This document shows positions 49,370-58,346 of a DNA stretch of 64,000 bases, piece after piece. Each line of letters starts with the position of its first letter. Position 1 is the first letter of the stretch. The notes under the pieces were generated by a model. It had not been told where the DNA came from. It worked only from the letters and a program-made list of their open reading frames with translations, and searched no databases. The position numbers and the translations under genes are program-made. The stretch spans positions 1-64,000 of the forward strand of contig NZ_NIQU01000004.1 of NCBI RefSeq assembly GCF_002741105.1, written 5' to 3'. This DNA is from Pseudomonas sediminis. Its GTDB lineage: Bacteria; Pseudomonadota; Gammaproteobacteria; Pseudomonadales; Pseudomonadaceae.

Positions 49370-51282
49370 CACTCGGCTTCCTCCAGTTGCTGCTGCAACG
49401 CCTCCAGGGTTTCCAGCGCCAGCAGCCAGGCTTCCTCAAGCTCGGCCTCGCGGGTCTTGAGCTGTGCCTGTTCGGCCAGGCGCTGGCGCAGCTCATCCTT
49501 GCGCGCGGACTCGTACAGACCGCTGTCGCCCAGCTGGGTTTCGACGGCGGCGAGCTTTTCCTGCACCTTGCCCAACTCCTGTTCGAGCTTTTCCGCCTGT
49601 TTCTTGTGCGGTGCCAGTTGCTGGCGCAACGCCGCAGCGGCCTGGCGCTGGGCGCGCTTGTCGGTCTTGTCCGCGCCACCTTCGGTCGGCGCATTCGGTG
49701 GCGCCTGACGCTGACGGTAATCGACCAGCCAGCGAGCATAGTCGTCCAGATCGCCGTCGAACGGCACCACACGGCCTTCAGCGACCAGCAGGAACTCGTC
49801 AGTGGTGCTCTTGAGCAGATGGCGATCGTGCGATACCACTACCACGGCGCCGGCGAATTCCTGCAGGGCCATGGTCAGGGCCAGGCGCATTTCCAGATCG
49901 AGGTGGTTGGTCGGTTCGTCGAGCAGCAGCAGATTGGGTTTTTCCCAGGCGATCAGTGCCAGGGCCAGGCGGGCCTTCTCGCCACCGGAGAAATTCACCA
50001 CCGGCTCGTCGCAACGCGGGCCACGGAAGTCGAAGCCGCCGAGGAAATCGCGCAGGGTCTGCTCGCGCTCGCTCGGCGCCAGACGCTGCAAATGCAGCAA
50101 CGGGCTGGCTTTGTCGTCCAGCGAATCGAGCTGGTGCTGGGCGAAATAGCCGATCACCAGGTTCTCACCGCGGCTCAGGCTGCCGCTCAGCGGCTGCAGC
50201 TCGGCCGACAGGTTCTTGATCAGCGTCGACTTTCCCGCGCCGTTAGGGCCGAGCAGGCCAATGCGCGCGCCGGGCACCAGGCTCAGCTTGACCTGCTGCA
50301 GCACGGTCTTGTCGCCGTAGCCGAGGCGACCTTCGCTGAGGCTGAGCAGCGGCGTAGAAATCTTCTCGGCCTCGCGGAAGACGAAGTCGAAGGGTGAATC
50401 GACATGCGCTGCGCTCAGCTCTTCCATGCGCTCCAGCGCCTTGATCCGGCTCTGCGCCTGGCGGGCTTTGGTGGCCTGGGCCTTGAAGCGGGCGATGTAC
50501 TTTTCCATGTGCGCGCGCTGCGCCTGCTGCTTCTCGTAGGCCTGCTGCTGCTGGGCCAGGCGTTCGGCACGGGTACGTTCGAAGGCCGTGTAGCCGCCGC
50601 GGTACAGGTTCAGCTTGCGCTGCTCGACATGAGCGACGTGGTCGACCACCGCGTCGAGAAAATCGCGGTCGTGGGAGATCAGCAGCAGGGTGCCGGGGTA
50701 GCTCTGCAACCAACCTTCCAGCCAGAGAATGGCGTCCAGATCCAGGTGGTTGGTCGGTTCGTCGAGCAGCAGCAGGTCGGACGGACACATCAGCGCCTGG
50801 GCCAGGTTCAGACGCATGCGCCAGCCACCGGAGAAGTCGCCGACACGGCGATCCATCTGCGCATTCTCGAACCCCAGGCCGGCCAGCAGCTTGCGTGCGC
50901 GCGCGTCGGCGGTATAGCCGTCGGCGCTGTCCAGCTCGCTGTGCAGGCGGGCGATGGCGGCGCCATCATGACTCTGCTCGGCAGCGGCCAGTTCGGCCTG
51001 CACGCGGCGCAGGTTGTGATCGCCGTCGAGCACATAATCCACCGCCAGCCGATCGAGGGTGTCGACCTCCTGGCGCATATGGGCGATACGCCAGTCACCA
51101 GGCAGCAGGCAATCGCCGGCGTCCGGGGTCAGCTCACCGCGCAACAGGGCGAACAGGCTGGATTTGCCGGCGCCATTGGCGCCGATCAGACCGGCCTTGT
51201 GGCCGGCGTGCAGGGTCATCTCGGCGCCTTCGAGCAGGCGTTGCGGACCACGCTGTAGAGTGAGGTTCTGGAGTCGGATCAT
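49369..51282 (-). CDS. ABC-F ATPase (YheS/Uup-like ribosome-associated factor)
   Basis: 637 residues, no membrane part. Two ABC domains: Walker A GANGAGKSS and GPNGAGKST, signatures DFSGGWRMRLNLAQAL and NFSGGEKARLALALI, Walker B LLLLDEPTNHLDL twice. The P-site-tRNA-interaction linker lies between them, and a charged C-terminal coiled coil (about 530-637) ends the protein. YheS-type factors resolve stalled ribosomes. Which ABC-F subgroup is uncertain. Confidence 0.94.
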   Translation of the reverse strand: MIRLQNLTLQRGPQRLLEGAEMTLHAGHKAGLIGANGAGKSSLFALLRGELTPDAGDCLLPGDWRIAHMRQEVDTLDRLAVDYVLDGDHNLRRVQAELAAAEQSHDGAAIARLHSELDSADGYTADARARKLLAGLGFENAQMDRRVGDFSGGWRMRLNLAQALMCPSDLLLLDEPTNHLDLDAILWLEGWLQSYPGTLLLISHDRDFLDAVVDHVAHVEQRKLNLYRGGYTAFERTRAERLAQQQQAYEKQQAQRAHMEKYIARFKAQATKARQAQSRIKALERMEELSAAHVDSPFDFVFREAEKISTPLLSLSEGRLGYGDKTVLQQVKLSLVPGARIGLLGPNGAGKSTLIKNLSAELQPLSGSLSRGENLVIGYFAQHQLDSLDDKASPLLHLQRLAPSEREQTLRDFLGGFDFRGPRCDEPVVNFSGGEKARLALALIAWEKPNLLLLDEPTNHLDLEMRLALTMALQEFAGAVVVVSHDRHLLKSTTDEFLLVAEGRVVPFDGDLDDYARWLVDYRQRQAPPNAPTEGGADKTDKRAQRQAAAALRQQLAPHKKQAEKLEQELGKVQEKLAAVETQLGDSGLYESARKDELRQRLAEQAQLKTREAELEEAWLLALETLEALQQQLEEAE

Positions 51283-51332
51283 AATGGCGGCGGAGTCTAT
51301 CAGTTTCGCCCCGAAATCGCCTGGGAGGCCGC

Positions 51333-51776
51333 GTGCAGGATCTATGGAATTTCGCCGTGCAACTCTACGCTCGCCCGGGCGTGGAAAGTGCCTGTCTTCA
51401 GTTGCAGGAGGCAGGCTGCGACGTCTGCCTGTTGCTGACCGGCGCCTGGCTGGAGCAGCGCGGCGTTCCTTGCCGGGGCGATTATCTACACGCTCTGCGC
51501 GACCTGGCGCAGCCCTGGCAGCAGAACGTCGTCATGCCACTGCGGCAGACACGCCAGCAATGGCGACTAGCAGCGAGCCAGGATGCCGAACTGGCGCCCC
51601 TGCGCGAGCAACTCAAACGATTGGAGCTGGAAGCCGAGCGACTTTTGCTGAAAAGACTGGAAGCCCTGACCAGGGATTGGCCGAGCGAGAACGCGGGCAG
51701 CGACTGGCTGCAGCCCCTTGCCGGAAATGACAGCGCCGCGCTGCAAGTGCTGCGCGGCGCCGTTGCCGCCCATTAG
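51333..51776 (+). CDS. TIGR02444 family protein
   Basis: 147 residues from GTG 51333, chosen for GGGAGG at 51322-51327. The family start is VQDLWNFAVQLYARPGVESACLQLQ, followed by CDVCLLLTGAWLEQRG and a helical, Leu/Arg-rich end. Function is unknown. It is divergent from the ABC-F gene and overlaps algP by 4 bp at their stops. Confidence 0.88.
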   Translation: MQDLWNFAVQLYARPGVESACLQLQEAGCDVCLLLTGAWLEQRGVPCRGDYLHALRDLAQPWQQNVVMPLRQTRQQWRLAASQDAELAPLREQLKRLELEAERLLLKRLEALTRDWPSENAGSDWLQPLAGNDSAALQVLRGAVAAH

Positions 51777-52852
51777 GACGCGTTCGACGTACCTGGAGCA
51801 GCGGCACCATTGCTGGCCGCGGCAGGCGCCGGAGTGGCCGCTGGAGCGGCGGGGGCTACGGGAGCAGTCGCGGCCTTGGGCTGCGCCGGCTTGGCCGGCG
51901 ATTTTGCAGCGACAGGCTTGGCGGCAGCGGGTTTGGCCGGCGCCTTCGCAGTAGCTGGCTTGGCAGCAGCAGGTTTAGCCGGTGCTTTTGCAGCTGCAGG
52001 CTTGGCAGCGGCCGGTTTGGACGGCGCTTTCGCAGCAGCTGGCTTGGCGGCAGCTGGTTTGGCCGGTGCTTTTGCAGCTGCAGGCTTGGCAGCGGCCGGT
52101 TTAGCGGGCGATTTTGCAGCAGCAGGCTTGGCAGCGGCCGGTTTCGACGGCGCTTTCGCAGCAGCTGGCTTGGCGTCAGCTGGTTTGGCCGGCGCTTTTG
52201 CAGCAGCTGGCTTGGCGGCAGCTGGTTTGGCCGGTGCTTTTGCACCAGTTGGCTTGGCAGCAGCGGGTTTAGCCGGTGCTTTTGCAGCTGCAGGCTTGGC
52301 AGCGGCCGGTTTGGCTGGGGTTTTCGTAGCGGCGGGTTTGGCCGCGGCAGCCTTGGCTGGAGCCTTCTTGGCAGGAGCCTTGGCAGCTACCGGCTTCTTC
52401 GCAGCTGCGGGTTTGCTGGCCGGTTTAGCGGCGGGAGCAGCCACTTTAGCCTCTCGAACCGACAGGGCCTTGCCTACTGCTTCCTTGACCTTGCCAACAC
52501 CCTGGGCCAGTTTCAGGCTTTCCTGCGCATCGCGTTTGAGTTGAGCGATATAGGTGCGGGTTTCACTCTGACTGGACTTGAGTGCATCGAGCAACTCTTC
52601 CAGGTCGGCGACTGCATCCTTTGCCTTGGCCTGCGCCTTGGCTTTGCCGGCAACAGCGGCGTCCTGCAGCTTGCTGCGGGCCTTGTGCAGTTTTTCCTGC
52701 GCCTTGCCGCGCTGCTTCTCCAGCTTCGCGAGCAGTTTCTCGGCGTCGATCAGCGCTTGCGAGCAGGCATTTTCCAGGTGTTCGAGCAGGCTGGCAGACA
52801 GTTGGTGCAGCAGGTGCAACGGGGTAGTGATGGACTTCTTCTTGGCCGACAT
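51773..52852 (-). CDS. algP: AlgP, histone H1-like alginate regulatory protein
   Basis: 359 residues from ATG 52852 with GGAGG ahead. An N-terminal helical, coiled-coil part (1-125: LLHQLSASLLEHLENACSQ, KLLAKLEKQRGKAQEKLHKARSKL) is followed by a Lys/Ala/Pro tail made of about ten 14-residue units PAKPAAAKPAAAKA, encoded by 42-bp repeats. The KPAA tail resembles eukaryotic histone H1 and binds DNA. In P. aeruginosa it affects algD expression. The C-terminus changes to an Ala/Pro-rich, lysine-free stretch ending GTSNAS. Confidence 0.95.
   Translation of the reverse strand: MSAKKKSITTPLHLLHQLSASLLEHLENACSQALIDAEKLLAKLEKQRGKAQEKLHKARSKLQDAAVAGKAKAQAKAKDAVADLEELLDALKSSQSETRTYIAQLKRDAQESLKLAQGVGKVKEAVGKALSVREAKVAAPAAKPASKPAAAKKPVAAKAPAKKAPAKAAAAKPAATKTPAKPAAAKPAAAKAPAKPAAAKPTGAKAPAKPAAAKPAAAKAPAKPADAKPAAAKAPSKPAAAKPAAAKSPAKPAAAKPAAAKAPAKPAAAKPAAAKAPSKPAAAKPAAAKAPAKPAAAKPATAKAPAKPAAAKPVAAKSPAKPAQPKAATAPVAPAAPAATPAPAAASNGAAAPGTSNAS
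51890..52325. repeat. Array of about ten 42-bp repeats inside algP
   Basis: Each unit encodes the 14 residues PAKPAAAKPAAAKA with Ser, Thr, Val, Asp or Gly changes in single units. Neighbouring units are often identical over 20 or more bases, so copy number changes by slippage are expected, as reported for P. aeruginosa algP. Confidence 0.9.
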
Positions 52853-53047
52853 GGCGCGCCTCCAGGCGGATGTGAACGCGCCCATACTAGACGCAGCCGC
52901 AAGGCCTCGCCATAGGCCTTTTGGCGAGCCGAGCAGATGCCGAAGTGCGCTGGCATAATCGGCGAGACCTTTTAGCTGTTGCAGAGCACGCTACGGCGCA
53001 GCGAAACCTCAACAGCCTGCCAAGTATCTTGATCGGGAGACACCGTC

Positions 53048-53695
53048 ATGAGCCGCGCCGTAATCGCCGCCCTCGCCATCTGCTGCAGCCTGGGCGCGCA
53101 GGCCGACCAGCACCAGCATGATCTGGCCTACAGCTTGGGCGTACGCCTTGGCGAGCGCCTGCATGAAGAGGTGCCTGACCTGCCACTGAGCGAGCTGCTC
53201 GAAGGCCTGCGCCAGGCCTACGAAGGCAAGCCCTTGCGACTCGACGCAGGTCGAATCGAGCAGCTGCTGGATGAACACGAAGCGCGTATCGAAGCCTCGC
53301 CACAGCGCCACACCAAAGCCATCGAAACCGAGCGGCGCTTTCTCGCCGAGCAAGGTCGCCGCCCGAACGTGCGGGCGCTGGCCAACGGCGTGCTGGTGAC
53401 GGAGCTAAGCCCAGGCAGCGGCCCGACACCCACCGCTCGCAGCCGAGTGCAGGTGATTTACCGCGGCGAACTGGCCGACGGCAGCGTCTTCGATGAAAGC
53501 AGCACGCCGCAGTGGTTTCGCCTGGACAGTCTGATCGCCGGCTGGCGCAGCGCGTTACTGCAAATGCCGAAAGGCGCTCATTGGCGCCTGGTCATTCCAG
53601 CGGATCAGGCGTACGGAGAAGAAGGTGCGGGTGACCTGATACCACCCTATGCGCCACTGGTGTTCGATCTGCGCTTGCTCGATGTGGCCGACTGA
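53048..53695 (+). CDS. FKBP-type peptidyl-prolyl isomerase, periplasmic
   Basis: 215 residues. Signal peptide MSRAVIAALAICCSLGAQA. The dimerisation domain (DLAYSLGVRLGERLHEEVPDL) and the FKBP domain (VQVIYRGELADGSVFDESS, GWRSALLQMPKGAHWRLVIPADQAYG) match FklB/FkpA. GGGAG precedes the ATG. Lies between algP and algQ as in P. aeruginosa. Confidence 0.93.
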   Translation: MSRAVIAALAICCSLGAQADQHQHDLAYSLGVRLGERLHEEVPDLPLSELLEGLRQAYEGKPLRLDAGRIEQLLDEHEARIEASPQRHTKAIETERRFLAEQGRRPNVRALANGVLVTELSPGSGPTPTARSRVQVIYRGELADGSVFDESSTPQWFRLDSLIAGWRSALLQMPKGAHWRLVIPADQAYGEEGAGDLIPPYAPLVFDLRLLDVAD

Positions 53696-53723
53696 GCGCC
53701 AACCCGGTTTCGAACAGACAAGC

Positions 53724-53743
53724 GGCCCGGAGCCATCCGGGCC
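53724..53743. terminator. Bidirectional hairpin between FKBP gene and algQ
   Basis: GGCCCGG (53724-53730) and CCGGGCC (53737-53743) around six bases, placed 15-30 bp after each of the convergent stops. Confidence 0.55.
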
Positions 53744-53758
53744 ATTGGCATCAGGCGT

Positions 53759-54232
53759 TCAGATCGCCTCGGCAGCCTGTTCCTGATGGGAGTTGTGCAG
53801 CACCTCGATCAGGCAGTCTTCCAGTTCGAAGCGCTCATGCAGCAATTGCCCAAGATGATTGAGCTCCGCCACCAATGAGGTACTGTCGCGGCAATCGCCA
53901 TTGTCGCAGTGGTCGTTGAACGCCAGCGCAACCGCGGTAATGGCTTCGATGCGCGGGTAGATCTGCTTGGCCAGCTCCAGACCACGCTGATCGTTGAAGG
54001 CCTTGGCCTCGTTGGTCAGTTGTTCGTAGACCTCGAAGTGCCCCGCCGAAACGTAGTCCACCAGCAGCTCGCAGAAGCCCTGCAGAGATTCGCAATTGAT
54101 GGCAGGTGCCTGTGGCGCTTTGGTGATAGCGGTATAGGCCAGCACCAGTTCGCGGCGCTCACCCAACCAGCGATCGATCATCTGGTGAACCCCGCCCCAG
54201 CGTTCCTGTGCGTTCTGACAACTCTCAAGCAT
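53759..54232 (-). CDS. algQ: AlgQ/Rsd anti-sigma-70 regulator
   Basis: 157 residues. [30 protein letters not shown] and [14 protein letters not shown] match the Rsd/AlgQ helical bundle that binds region 4 of sigma-70 and shifts polymerase to alternative sigma factors. In P. aeruginosa it affects alginate, nucleoside diphosphate kinase and siderophore expression. GAGG precedes the ATG. Confidence 0.96.
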   Translation of the reverse strand: MLESCQNAQERWGGVHQMIDRWLGERRELVLAYTAITKAPQAPAINCESLQGFCELLVDYVSAGHFEVYEQLTNEAKAFNDQRGLELAKQIYPRIEAITAVALAFNDHCDNGDCRDSTSLVAELNHLGQLLHERFELEDCLIEVLHNSHQEQAAEAI

Positions 54233-54542
54233 GATGAACCTCGCTTCCCTTGTCGCTGCTGCCTGTTATACGCCCGTTCCCGAGACGTTTTTTATGGCCT
54301 GCCATCCTTGCTAGCCACCCTTCTGGCCGTCGCTACGCGACGTTAAAAACCGAACCCGACGACTTTTTGTCAATCGGCGCCTCAACCTCAGAAAACAGTC
54401 GGAAAATGGCGTTTTTCCGGCGGTACGTGCGAGCCAGATTATGCTCGTGGGCACACACCATCAAGGCATCGCAGCGAGAAAATTTCATACGAGCGTTTAA
54501 TGTCGAAGCCACGAGCGGTATGGCTTCGCGCAATTCGCATTC
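54233..54542. other. 310-bp gap upstream of algQ
   Basis: No gene is seen. The part 54340-54500 is lower in GC than its surroundings and includes GACGTTAAAAACCGAACCCG, faintly like the core of the long element at 29895. CGAAGCCA (54504-54511) / TGGCTTCG (54521-54528) is a hairpin 15 bp past the dsbB-type gene and probably ends it. A minus-strand TATAAC at 54269-54264 could be an algQ -10 box. Confidence 0.45.
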
Positions 54543-55034
54543 TCAATCGCGACGCAGCAGCTGGAACAGGCAGAACCCGAGCATGCCGATGAAACCCAGC
54601 AGGCTCCACTCGGGGATGCTCATACCGAACAGCGTCCATTTCACCTCGGCGCAGTCAGCACTACCCTGGAACACCAGACGCACGATGTCCTGCATCGGCA
54701 GAGCTTCCATCATGAACTCGAGGCTCGGCAGGCACGCTTCGAGCTGGTCGGCTGGCACGCTCTGCAGCCAGATCTGCCGGCCGGCGGTGGCGGCGCCCGC
54801 ACCAGCGAACAGCAGTGCCAGTACCGCGTAAACGCGGCGCCCTACGCTGCCTGGCCCATGGATCGCAGCGATCAGGCAGACCACGCCGAACAGCACCACG
54901 CAGATGCGTTGCAGCACGCACATTGGGCAGGGCTCCAGCCCGACGACGTGTTCCAGGTAAAGCGCAGCCGCCATCAGCAGTACGCAGCCGATGAATGCCA
55001 GGAAAAACAGGGGACGCGGACTGGCCAAGTGCAT
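54543..55034 (-). CDS. dsbH: Disulfide bond formation protein DsbB family (DsbH)
   Basis: 163 residues from ATG 55034 with CGGAG ahead. Four membrane helices; the two periplasmic cysteine pairs are Cys36/Cys39 (CPMC) and Cys101/Cys128. It reoxidises DsbA and passes electrons to quinone. A conserved quinone-site arginine follows in CVLQRICVV. Pseudomonads have two DsbB paralogues; the copy between algQ and hemY is called DsbH. Confidence 0.9.
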   Translation of the reverse strand: MHLASPRPLFFLAFIGCVLLMAAALYLEHVVGLEPCPMCVLQRICVVLFGVVCLIAAIHGPGSVGRRVYAVLALLFAGAGAATAGRQIWLQSVPADQLEACLPSLEFMMEALPMQDIVRLVFQGSADCAEVKWTLFGMSIPEWSLLGFIGMLGFCLFQLLRRD

Positions 55035-55185
55035 GGTGGCTCCGGGAGGGAAATCGAGGGCCGTACGGTAGAGGAAAGCGAGGGCGCCTTTCAAGGCGCC
55101 CCGTGAATCAGAGTCGGCTGTTCATCATGCTGGAACGCCCCTCCGTCCGCATCCCAAACCTACCGCGGCATTCGGCCGCAGTCAT

Positions 55186-56433
55186 TCAAGCGCTGACGCC
55201 CTGCGGTTGAGGCAGAGAAGGCAGGCCTTGATGCAGCAAGCCAAGACTCTCCAGCAATAGCTGATTGCTGCGTTCCAGTTCGCCCAACTGCGCCAGCAGA
55301 CGCGCCAGTTCGGCACAGGTTTCCGGATGACGCTCGATCTTCAGACTGGTCTCGAAGTAATCGCGCGCCTTGCCCCACAACTGGTTCTGCAGGCATAGGC
55401 GGCCCAGGGTCAAGAGCAAGGCTGGGTCCTGCGGATGCTGCTTGAGCCAGAGTTCGGCGGTTTGCAGCTGACGCGCCGGATCGGCGCCACGCAGCACGCC
55501 ATAGAAGCGCGCCAGGCGGCTGTCGTAGCCACGCTTGAGCGCGCCACGCAAAACCTCTTCGGCCTCTTCCTGTGCGCCCAATCGACGCAATTGCTCGACG
55601 TAGGTGGCAATCAGCTCAGGTTCCTGACGCAGCGGTGAAGAAAGCTGTTGCCAGGCCTGGGTCAGAGGCTGCAGTGCTGTTTCTCCGTCGCCCTGACCTA
55701 GCTGCCCGGCATCGGCCAGACGACCGCGCCAGGTCTCGCGCTCCAGCTCGTCGAGTTCGGCGGCAGGCAGGGCCTTTTCCTTGCGCAGCTCAGGCAGCAG
55801 GCCAAGCAGTGCCGACCAGTCCTGACGCTGCAAATACAGGCGCTGTAGCTGGCGCAACACCAGATGATGGCCCGGATGGCGCTCGCGCATCGCCTGCAGG
55901 GTCTCCAGCGCAGCCTGACTGTCGCCACGATTGCGTTGCAGCTCAGCGTGGGTCAGGGCAATCGCGAGCTCAGCTTGGGGCTGCTTGCTCAGTGCACGCT
56001 CAAGCAGGGCATCGCTCTGCTCGTGTTGGCCAAGCTTGTTGGCAGCCCGTGCTGCGCCCAGGTAATACATCAACGGTCGGCTGTCGGCTTCGGCGGCGCG
56101 GGTCAACTGACGCTGCGCTCGCGCCCAGCGGCCTTCGGCCAGGTCCTGCATGCCCTGTTCGGACGCCAGGCGCACGCGACGACTACGGTGCAGACGCGAC
56201 CACGGGTTGGCCAGCCGCGTCGAGCTGAGCAGCAGACGCAACGTCCACTTGATCAGGTAATACAACACCACGACGACCACCAGCAGGCCAAGGAATGCCC
56301 ACAGGCCAGACTGGTAACGGAAACCCTTGTACGCGAACAACACATAGCCGCGGTCGGCCTCGATGGCCAGGCTGAGCAGATACAACCCGACTGCTACGGC
56401 CAGCAGTAGCAAAAGCCAGATCAGGCGTCTCAT
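55186..56433 (-). CDS. hemY: HemY, TPR membrane protein of the haem operon
   Basis: 415 residues. Two N-terminal helices (LIWLLLLLAVAVGLYLLSL and LWAFLGLLVVVVVLYYLIKW) anchor it, followed by tetratricopeptide-like repeats (RAQRQLTRAAEA, ALSKQPQAELAIALTHAEL, LLTLGRLCLQNQLWGKARDYFE). The ATG overlaps the hemX stop by 4 bp. Its role in haem synthesis is not defined biochemically. Confidence 0.94.
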   Translation of the reverse strand: MRRLIWLLLLLAVAVGLYLLSLAIEADRGYVLFAYKGFRYQSGLWAFLGLLVVVVVLYYLIKWTLRLLLSSTRLANPWSRLHRSRRVRLASEQGMQDLAEGRWARAQRQLTRAAEADSRPLMYYLGAARAANKLGQHEQSDALLERALSKQPQAELAIALTHAELQRNRGDSQAALETLQAMRERHPGHHLVLRQLQRLYLQRQDWSALLGLLPELRKEKALPAAELDELERETWRGRLADAGQLGQGDGETALQPLTQAWQQLSSPLRQEPELIATYVEQLRRLGAQEEAEEVLRGALKRGYDSRLARFYGVLRGADPARQLQTAELWLKQHPQDPALLLTLGRLCLQNQLWGKARDYFETSLKIERHPETCAELARLLAQLGELERSNQLLLESLGLLHQGLPSLPQPQGVSA

Positions 56434-57563
56434 TGCGCCTCCTCGGCCGTGGCGGCCCCCTGCCGACGTTGCGCCAGCTTGCGTTGCAGGTAGGCCTGCA
56501 GCGCATCGAGCGAGTCACTCAGGTCAGGCACCTTGACCTCGATGCTGGCATCGGCCAGCTCCTTGAAGCGCTGGCGCAGGGCGCGACTGTCTGGATTGTC
56601 CAGATTGAAGTGGGCGTCGAGGATTTCCTCGGCCTGCTTCAGTGACTGCTGGTAGACACCGGTCTGGCCATGCAGCGCGGCCCACTGTGCCTGCTCCAGC
56701 GCCAACGACAGACTCAGGCGCACCTGCGACAGGCTTTGCCCGGACAGCAGCGGACGCACGTTGCGATCGGCATCGAATTCGATACGGAAGTACTCCGAAA
56801 GCTTCTTCACCCACTCGCCCCACCAGGCACTGCCATCGCCTTCGGCGGCCAGATCCGAGAGCACATCGCCCTGCCCTTCGAAGGTCGGCGCCAGGGGATT
56901 AAGCGTGGCAGCCTGCTCACGCAGGGCGCCCAGTTGCAAGAACAGGCCGACGCGATCCGGGCGCGCCGTGGTGCGCAGCGCTTCCAGGCTACGGCTGAGT
57001 TGCTCGCGAGCGGCGAAGGCGGCTGGATCATCCTGTTCACGAAGGATGTCGTCAGCCGCAGATACCAGCGCCTCGGCACTGGCCACGTCCTGCAATGCCG
57101 ACAACCGCAAAGTTGCCAGGCGTAGCAGGTGCTCGGCTTCGTCCAGACGCCAATCCTGGCGGCTGCCATCGAGCACGCTTTCCAGACGCTGACTCATACG
57201 CTGCTGATCGTTCTGCAGGTTAGCCAGCAGGCGGCGGCGCTCGTCCAGTTCAGCCGCGCTGGGCAGAGCGGACAGGCGCGAATCCAGGCGCTGGGCCAAC
57301 TCATCCACTTTCTTCGCGCTGTCGTCGCGGGTGCGCTGCAGGTCTTCGGCCTGCTGCTGGTCCCGGCTCTGCATTTCATGCAGTTGCCAGAGGCTCCAGC
57401 CACCGGCACCGGCACCTGCCAAACCGATCAGCAGGGCGAATGCGGCAAGACCGCTACCACCACCACTGCGGGTTGGCTTCGCGGGTGGCGGTGTGGGGGT
57501 GGGTTTCACGGCTTCGCTGGCCGGTTTTTCTTCTGGCGTGTTCGGGGTGGATGCTTCGCTCAC
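56430..57563 (-). CDS. hemX: HemX family protein
   Basis: 377 residues. A Pro/Lys-rich cytoplasmic N-terminus (PEEKPASEAVKPTPTPPP) precedes one membrane helix (GLAAFALLIGLAGAGAGGWSLW) and a long coiled coil (QRTRDDSAKKVDELAQRLDS) with a periplasmic helical domain. Once annotated as uroporphyrinogen methyltransferase, but it has no methylase motifs. It is 12 bp downstream of hemD and overlaps hemY. Confidence 0.93.
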   Translation of the reverse strand: MSEASTPNTPEEKPASEAVKPTPTPPPAKPTRSGGGSGLAAFALLIGLAGAGAGGWSLWQLHEMQSRDQQQAEDLQRTRDDSAKKVDELAQRLDSRLSALPSAAELDERRRLLANLQNDQQRMSQRLESVLDGSRQDWRLDEAEHLLRLATLRLSALQDVASAEALVSAADDILREQDDPAAFAAREQLSRSLEALRTTARPDRVGLFLQLGALREQAATLNPLAPTFEGQGDVLSDLAAEGDGSAWWGEWVKKLSEYFRIEFDADRNVRPLLSGQSLSQVRLSLSLALEQAQWAALHGQTGVYQQSLKQAEEILDAHFNLDNPDSRALRQRFKELADASIEVKVPDLSDSLDALQAYLQRKLAQRRQGAATAEEAQ

Positions 57564-57575
57564 GTATCCGTCCTT

Positions 57576-58346
57576 TTAGAGGGCGGCAGCCGGAAACTGC
57601 TCCAGAGCTGCCTGCAAGGCCGCGGCATTGGCGCCACGACAGTCCACAACGATCTGTGCACCCGCAGCGCGGGCCTGTTCGGCGACGCGCGGGCTGGGTA
57701 CGAACAAGGGTAGCCGAGCCAACGCCGGCCAGTCATCGCCGGCTAGCTGTTGCAGATGTTCGAAACCCTGTCCACTGCTGACAACCAGGCCGTTCAGGCG
57801 TTCCGCTCGCACCCGCTGACTAAGCTCGCCCGGCGCGTATTGCGGCAGCACACGGCGATACAGTGGCAGATAGTCGACCGTCACGCCTTGGCCGCGCAAG
57901 TGCTCGGCAAGGAATTCTCGGCCACCCTCGCCACGCAGAATCAGAACACGCGGCGCAGATGCCGTGGCAATCGCCTGGTGTAGCGCAGGCAGAGCGAGCA
58001 GCGCTTCGCTGTCATCGGCCGAATCAGGAAAGTGCACGCGCAAGCCTTGTTCGGCGAGCACAGCGGCGGTGGCAGCGCCGACGCTGAACCAAGGCAGGTC
58101 AGGCGTCTGCGCCGTATATTGGGCCAGAAGCCGCAACCCCATGCGAGCCGCCGGTTTACTGACCACGATCACCGCACAGTAGCGTTGCAGTGTGGCAAAG
58201 GCCTCGCGCTGCTCGGGCGTCTCATCCAGCGCTTCGATGGCCAGCAGCGGCATGCAATGACTGAACACCCCCTGCGCACCCAAGGTCTGCGCCAACGCTG
58301 CACAATCCTCGGCTGGACGGGTCAGCAGCAGGCGCCATGCACTCAA
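57576..58346 (-). CDS. hemD: Uroporphyrinogen-III synthase
   Basis: 256 residues, weakly conserved as usual. [36 protein letters not shown] and [17 protein letters not shown] are the recognisable parts. Closes hydroxymethylbilane into uroporphyrinogen III with ring D inversion. The start overlaps the hemC stop by 4 bp. Confidence 0.93.
   Translation of the reverse strand: MSAWRLLLTRPAEDCAALAQTLGAQGVFSHCMPLLAIEALDETPEQREAFATLQRYCAVIVVSKPAARMGLRLLAQYTAQTPDLPWFSVGAATAAVLAEQGLRVHFPDSADDSEALLALPALHQAIATASAPRVLILRGEGGREFLAEHLRGQGVTVDYLPLYRRVLPQYAPGELSQRVRAERLNGLVVSSGQGFEHLQQLAGDDWPALARLPLFVPSPRVAEQARAAGAQIVVDCRGANAAALQAALEQFPAAAL

Noticed and set aside
51890..52325. Regular repeats resembling a CRISPR array
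   Set aside because: The units are contiguous, in frame and encode PAKPAAAKPAAAKA; there are no unique spacers and no cas genes.
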